Assembly (NCBI GenBank): GCA_902605865.1
Contig: CACLEJ010000007.1
Span: 1 to 50,690, forward strand
DNA length: 50,690 nt
Direction of reading: 5' to 3'
DNA from: an uncultured Pelagibacteraceae bacterium
Lineage (GTDB): Bacteria; Pseudomonadota; Alphaproteobacteria; Pelagibacterales; Pelagibacteraceae
Within the stretch, counting starts at the first letter, position 1. Every line of letters starts with the position of its first letter. Below are positions 47,744 through 50,690 of the stretch, in pieces. Below the pieces are notes generated by a model, which saw only the letters and a program-made list of their open reading frames with translations, searched no databases and was not told where the DNA came from. Made by a program: the position numbers and the translations under genes.

Positions 47744-48687
47744 TGTCCAAAATTAAAAAAGTTGCAGTAATTGGCACAGGAGTAATTGGAGTAGGGTGGA
47801 CAATAAGACTCTTGGCTCACAACATAAAAGTTTTAGCATACGATAAAAATTTTATTCAAAGGAATATCTTAATCCAAGAAATAAAAAGAGCTGTACCTTT
47901 TGTAAAAAAACTATTTAATAAAAAAAATATAAATTTAAATAATTTAAAGTTTTTTTCTTCTTTAGAGAGTACCGTTAAAGATGCAGATCTAATCCAAGAA
48001 TGTGCTCCTGAAAACTATAAACTTAAAACTCAATTAATAAGTCAAATTTCAAATTATTGTAAACCTGAGGTTTTGATATCATCAAGCTCATCTGGATTAC
48101 TTCCCTCAAGAATTTTTTCAAAATGTAAAAATAATAAAAGAGGTATCATTGCCCATCCATTCAACCCTGTTTATTTACTACCTTTAGTTGAAATAGTTCC
48201 AGGAAAAAAAACAAGTTCTAAATCATTAAATGCAGCAAATAAATTTTATAAATCGATCTCAATGAACCCAATTACCCTTAAAAAGGAGCTGCCAGGATAT
48301 CTATCTGATAGACTTCAAGAAGCTTTATGGAGAGAAGCGCTTCATATTATAAATGAAGAATATGCCTCAACAGAGGATTTAGATAGAGCTATTGAGGACG
48401 GTCCAGGCTTAAGATACTCATTAATGGGAACATTTTTAACTTTTCATTTAGCAGGAGGAAAAGCGGGAATGAAACATATGCTTGAACAATTTGGGCCTGC
48501 ATTAAAACTCCCATGGACTAAGCTTAAAGCGCCAAAATTGTCAAAAAAACTCTCAGAAAGACTGATATCTGGCACAAAAAAGCAAGCAAAAGGAAAATCA
48601 ATCAATCAATTGTCAAATATAAGAGATGAGTATTTAGTTGAACTTCAAAATCTTAGAAAAAAATATGAAAATAAAATTAGAAAATAG
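47743..48687 (+). CDS. L-carnitine dehydrogenase-like 3-hydroxyacyl dehydrogenase
   Basis: NAD-dependent dehydrogenase predicted to oxidise L-carnitine to 3-dehydrocarnitine. The 314 residues begin VAVIGTGVIGVGWTIRLLAH (Rossmann), then ADLIQECAPENYKLK, ISSSSSGLLPSR, AHPFNPVYLLPLVEIVPG (catalytic His), GYLSDRLQEALWREALHIINEEYAS, DGPGLRYSLMGTFLTFHLAGGKAGMKHMLEQFGPALKLPW. These last two stretches are characteristic of carnitine dehydrogenases rather than fatty-acid hydroxyacyl-CoA dehydrogenases. No C-terminal thioesterase fusion (seen in some rhizobial enzymes); the thioesterase is a separate gene at 44.8-45.2 kb. Confidence 0.86.
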   Translation: MSKIKKVAVIGTGVIGVGWTIRLLAHNIKVLAYDKNFIQRNILIQEIKRAVPFVKKLFNKKNINLNNLKFFSSLESTVKDADLIQECAPENYKLKTQLISQISNYCKPEVLISSSSSGLLPSRIFSKCKNNKRGIIAHPFNPVYLLPLVEIVPGKKTSSKSLNAANKFYKSISMNPITLKKELPGYLSDRLQEALWREALHIINEEYASTEDLDRAIEDGPGLRYSLMGTFLTFHLAGGKAGMKHMLEQFGPALKLPWTKLKAPKLSKKLSERLISGTKKQAKGKSINQLSNIRDEYLVELQNLRKKYENKIRK

Positions 48688-48723
48688 ATATCTAAAGAAA
48701 ACTTAAAATGGTAATTTAGTTAT

Positions 48724-49758
48724 ATGGATTTTAATCATTTTTTAACAAGTTACATGCCAGATACAAGCATTGGTTCAAAGCAGCATTTTAAAAATATGCT
48801 TGAAGAATGTGTTACTGCTGAAAATCTTGGTTATGCAACTGTATCAATACCAGAGCATCACTTAATAAACTTACTAATGATGCCGTCACCATTGCAGATG
48901 GCTGTAAAGATTGCATCAGTTACAAAAAATATAAAAATAACAACTGGGATAGTTGTTTTGCCTCTTCACGATATGAGAACATATGCTGGAGAAGTAGCTA
49001 CTGCTGATATATTAACTGATGGAAGATTAATCTTAGGTGTAGGAAGAGGAGCATTTCCATGGGAAATGAAGAGACTAGGCACACCAATAGAACAATCAAA
49101 AGAAAAATTTGTAGAGTCTTTAGAGGTTCTACAATTATTATTAAAAAACAAAGAAGTTTCGTATAAAGGAAAATACTATGACTTCGAACCGTTAACCATA
49201 ATGCCTCGACCCATAAGTAATCCAATACCAATGATGGTTGCCGCAATGAATTTAGAAAGTATAAAAGATGCGGCTTCAAGAGGATTTCATGTTCAATCAA
49301 CAGTATTATCAGGTACAAAAGATCTTTTATTAAGTAGAGTTAATGCATTTAAAGAAGGCTGCATTCAACTAGGTGAAAAAGGTAAGTTACTCAAACTTTC
49401 AATGCAACGAATGGCTTACTTAGCAAAAGATGAAAATGAAGCTAGAGAGAAAACAAAACTTGCTTATGAATATTATAAAAGATTTGACAATATGTTTACA
49501 GGACCAGGAAAAGTAAAAGAAGGGAATATAGAAGCTTTGCCAAGAAAACAAACTTTAGAAGAATTAAAAGAAAATCTTTTAATTTGCCCATTAAATGAAA
49601 TGATCGATAAACTTAGCGTTTATGCTGAAGCAGGAGTTGATGAGGTAATTCTTAGTTCAAGTTTTGGACAATCTCAAGAAGACCTAATAGAGTCAATGTA
49701 TAGAATTGGTGAAAACGTAATCCCATATTTCAAAAAATCTAATATACAAGTAGCTTAA
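48724..49758 (+). CDS. LLM-class flavin-dependent monooxygenase (second)
   Basis: The 344-residue luciferase-superfamily enzyme has HHLINLLMMPSPLQMAVKIAS, IKITTGIVVLPLHDMRTYAGEVATADILTDGRLILGVGRGAFPWEMKRLG (about residues 69-119) and the C-terminal FGQSQEDLIESM. Shorter than the member at 39.1-40.3 kb (389 residues). Follows the carnitine dehydrogenase-like gene after a 36-base gap and precedes a hydrolase by 6 bases, forming with it a diverged copy of the monooxygenase-hydrolase pair in the leftward operon. A role in trimethylamine or betaine breakdown cannot be shown. Confidence 0.88.
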   Translation: MDFNHFLTSYMPDTSIGSKQHFKNMLEECVTAENLGYATVSIPEHHLINLLMMPSPLQMAVKIASVTKNIKITTGIVVLPLHDMRTYAGEVATADILTDGRLILGVGRGAFPWEMKRLGTPIEQSKEKFVESLEVLQLLLKNKEVSYKGKYYDFEPLTIMPRPISNPIPMMVAAMNLESIKDAASRGFHVQSTVLSGTKDLLLSRVNAFKEGCIQLGEKGKLLKLSMQRMAYLAKDENEAREKTKLAYEYYKRFDNMFTGPGKVKEGNIEALPRKQTLEELKENLLICPLNEMIDKLSVYAEAGVDEVILSSSFGQSQEDLIESMYRIGENVIPYFKKSNIQVA

Positions 49759-49764
49759 ATATCT

Positions 49765-50535
49765 ATGAGCATCATAGATTGCAATTACTCAGTCACAGGA
49801 TCAGGGCCTGCAATATTTTTAACTCATGGGGTTGGAGGTGCTGAAGATGCATGGAGATTTATTACTCCAAAACTTAAAAGCATGTTTACAGTTGTGACAT
49901 ATGATTTAAGAGGTCACGGAAAATCACCTGTAGATAATAAAGATTTTAATTTAGATGATCTTGTATTAGATCTTGAAAGAGTAAGAGAAAAAACAAACAT
50001 CCAAAAAGCCCATTTTATGGGACATTCTTTAGGGGGCATGGTTGCTCCTGCTTATGCTAAAAAGTTTCCAGAAAGAGTTTTGTCAGTTGGCTTATTATCA
50101 ACAGTTGCAGGAAGATCTGATGAAGATAAACAAAAAGTGTGGAGTGTCATTTCAGATCTAAAAGATAAGGGTGTTGAACAAACATTAAAAAATCTCACTA
50201 ACAGATGGTTTACAGATAATTTTATTGAAAAAAATCCAGATCTTGTATCTAGGAGATTAAAACAAGTAATAGATACAGATAAAGATGTATTTATAAATGT
50301 TTTTAAAATTTATGCGGAAACTGAGATGATCTCTTGGTTAAAAGATATAAAGAAACCCTGTCTATTTATGACGGGAGAAAATGATGGTGGATGCACTCCT
50401 TCTCATAACAAAAAAATGTCAAATGAGGTGAAAGATTCTAAATTAGTTATCATACCAGAGGTAAAACACTCTTTTTTGATAGAGGCTCCTGAGCAAATTG
50501 CAAATAACTTAATAGAATTCATTAAAAATATTTAA
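49765..50535 (+). CDS. Alpha/beta hydrolase (second, enol-lactonase/esterase-like)
   Basis: The 256-residue hydrolase has HGVGGAEDAW, nucleophile S88 in GHSLGG, acid D207 in TGENDGG and H235 in VKHSFLIE. It is paralogous to the hydrolase at 36.1-36.9 kb, with shared RSDE..., RWF.DNFIEKNP and MTGE.D.G.TP stretches. Pairs with the preceding LLM enzyme. Converges on the partial SDR gene with a 4-base gap. Substrate unknown. Confidence 0.88.
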   Translation: MSIIDCNYSVTGSGPAIFLTHGVGGAEDAWRFITPKLKSMFTVVTYDLRGHGKSPVDNKDFNLDDLVLDLERVREKTNIQKAHFMGHSLGGMVAPAYAKKFPERVLSVGLLSTVAGRSDEDKQKVWSVISDLKDKGVEQTLKNLTNRWFTDNFIEKNPDLVSRRLKQVIDTDKDVFINVFKIYAETEMISWLKDIKKPCLFMTGENDGGCTPSHNKKMSNEVKDSKLVIIPEVKHSFLIEAPEQIANNLIEFIKNI

Positions 50536-50539
50536 AGCT

Positions 50540-50689
50540 CTAATGCATTCTTAAAGTGTTACCATCAACACCAACTACTTGACCAGAAATTCTAGAAGAC
50601 TCATCGGATATTAAATAACAACACATTTTACCAATATCTTTTTCGTAAACCCAAGTATTAAGTGAAGTCATAGAAACGAATTCACTCTC
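50540..50689 (-). CDS. Short-chain dehydrogenase/reductase, C-terminal fragment
   Basis: Reading leftward from the right edge, 49 residues are open to the stop at 50540-50542, ending ...YLISDESSRISGQVVGVDGNTLRMH. The DES..ISGQVVGVDGN pattern is the standard C-terminal end of classical SDR enzymes (NAD(P)-dependent oxidoreductases). The N-terminal Rossmann part and the YxxxK active site lie beyond the window. Convergent with the alpha/beta hydrolase gene. Confidence 0.8.
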   Translation of the reverse strand, partial: ESEFVSMTSLNTWVYEKDIGKMCCYLISDESSRISGQVVGVDGNTLRMH

Positions 50690-50690
50690 C

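Overview
The window looks like a stretch of a streamlined marine alphaproteobacterial chromosome of the SAR11 / Pelagibacter type. This is inferred from the strongly AT-rich sequence, the very short or overlapping intergenic gaps (no gene-free stretch exceeds about 120 bases), frequent GTG/TTG starts, the many periplasmic-binding-protein transport genes and the protein families present. No rRNA, tRNA, insertion sequence, phage gene or CRISPR array was seen. Both ends cut through genes: acetolactate synthase large subunit at the left edge and a short-chain dehydrogenase at the right edge.

Layout. (1) 2-3959, plus strand: branched-chain amino acid synthesis, ilvB (3' part), ilvN/ilvH (broken by an apparent one-base deletion), ilvC and leuA. 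(2) 3962-9422: the rod-shape operon mreB-mreC-mreD-mrdA-rodA. (3) 9496-18517, plus strand: a chain of metabolic genes made of a DadA-like FAD oxidoreductase, a fused indolepyruvate ferredoxin oxidoreductase, an EamA transporter, a D-2-hydroxyacid dehydrogenase, a histone-deacetylase-family hydrolase, MsrB and a DUF1479 oxygenase. On the minus strand follow glutaredoxin and a TIGR03643 protein. (4) 19222-32442, plus strand: a LysE exporter, a complete branched-chain-type ABC importer (binding protein, terminator-like hairpin, then two permeases and two ATPases), an AzlCD exporter, a secreted pentapeptide protein, a CsiD/GlaH-type glutarate hydroxylase, a ProC-like reductase, a second importer core and another LysE exporter. 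(5) 40314 back to 32489, minus strand: an operon of a luciferase-like monooxygenase, a ThDP enzyme, a DUF1185 protein, an alpha/beta hydrolase, an aldehyde dehydrogenase and an EamA transporter, followed by an ABC binding protein that probably serves the second importer. (6) 40416-46826 (minus) and 46856-50535 (plus): a divergent catabolic locus. It contains recognisable homologues of all three carnitine-to-glycine-betaine steps: L-carnitine dehydrogenase, dehydrocarnitine cleavage enzyme and betainyl-CoA thioesterase. They sit with two 2-oxoglutarate/Fe oxygenases, a GMC oxidoreductase, a CitE-like lyase, a class II aldolase, and a second luciferase-like monooxygenase plus hydrolase pair.

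How it fits together. The left part is housekeeping. From about 19 kb onward the window is devoted to taking up and oxidising dissolved organic nitrogen compounds: amino acids, probably glutarate, probably carnitine, and at least one substrate that cannot be named from sequence. The strongest candidate for an undescribed system is the operon in region 5, particularly because its monooxygenase-hydrolase pair recurs as a diverged copy beside the carnitine genes. All functions are read from sequence motifs and remembered family features; no database search was run.
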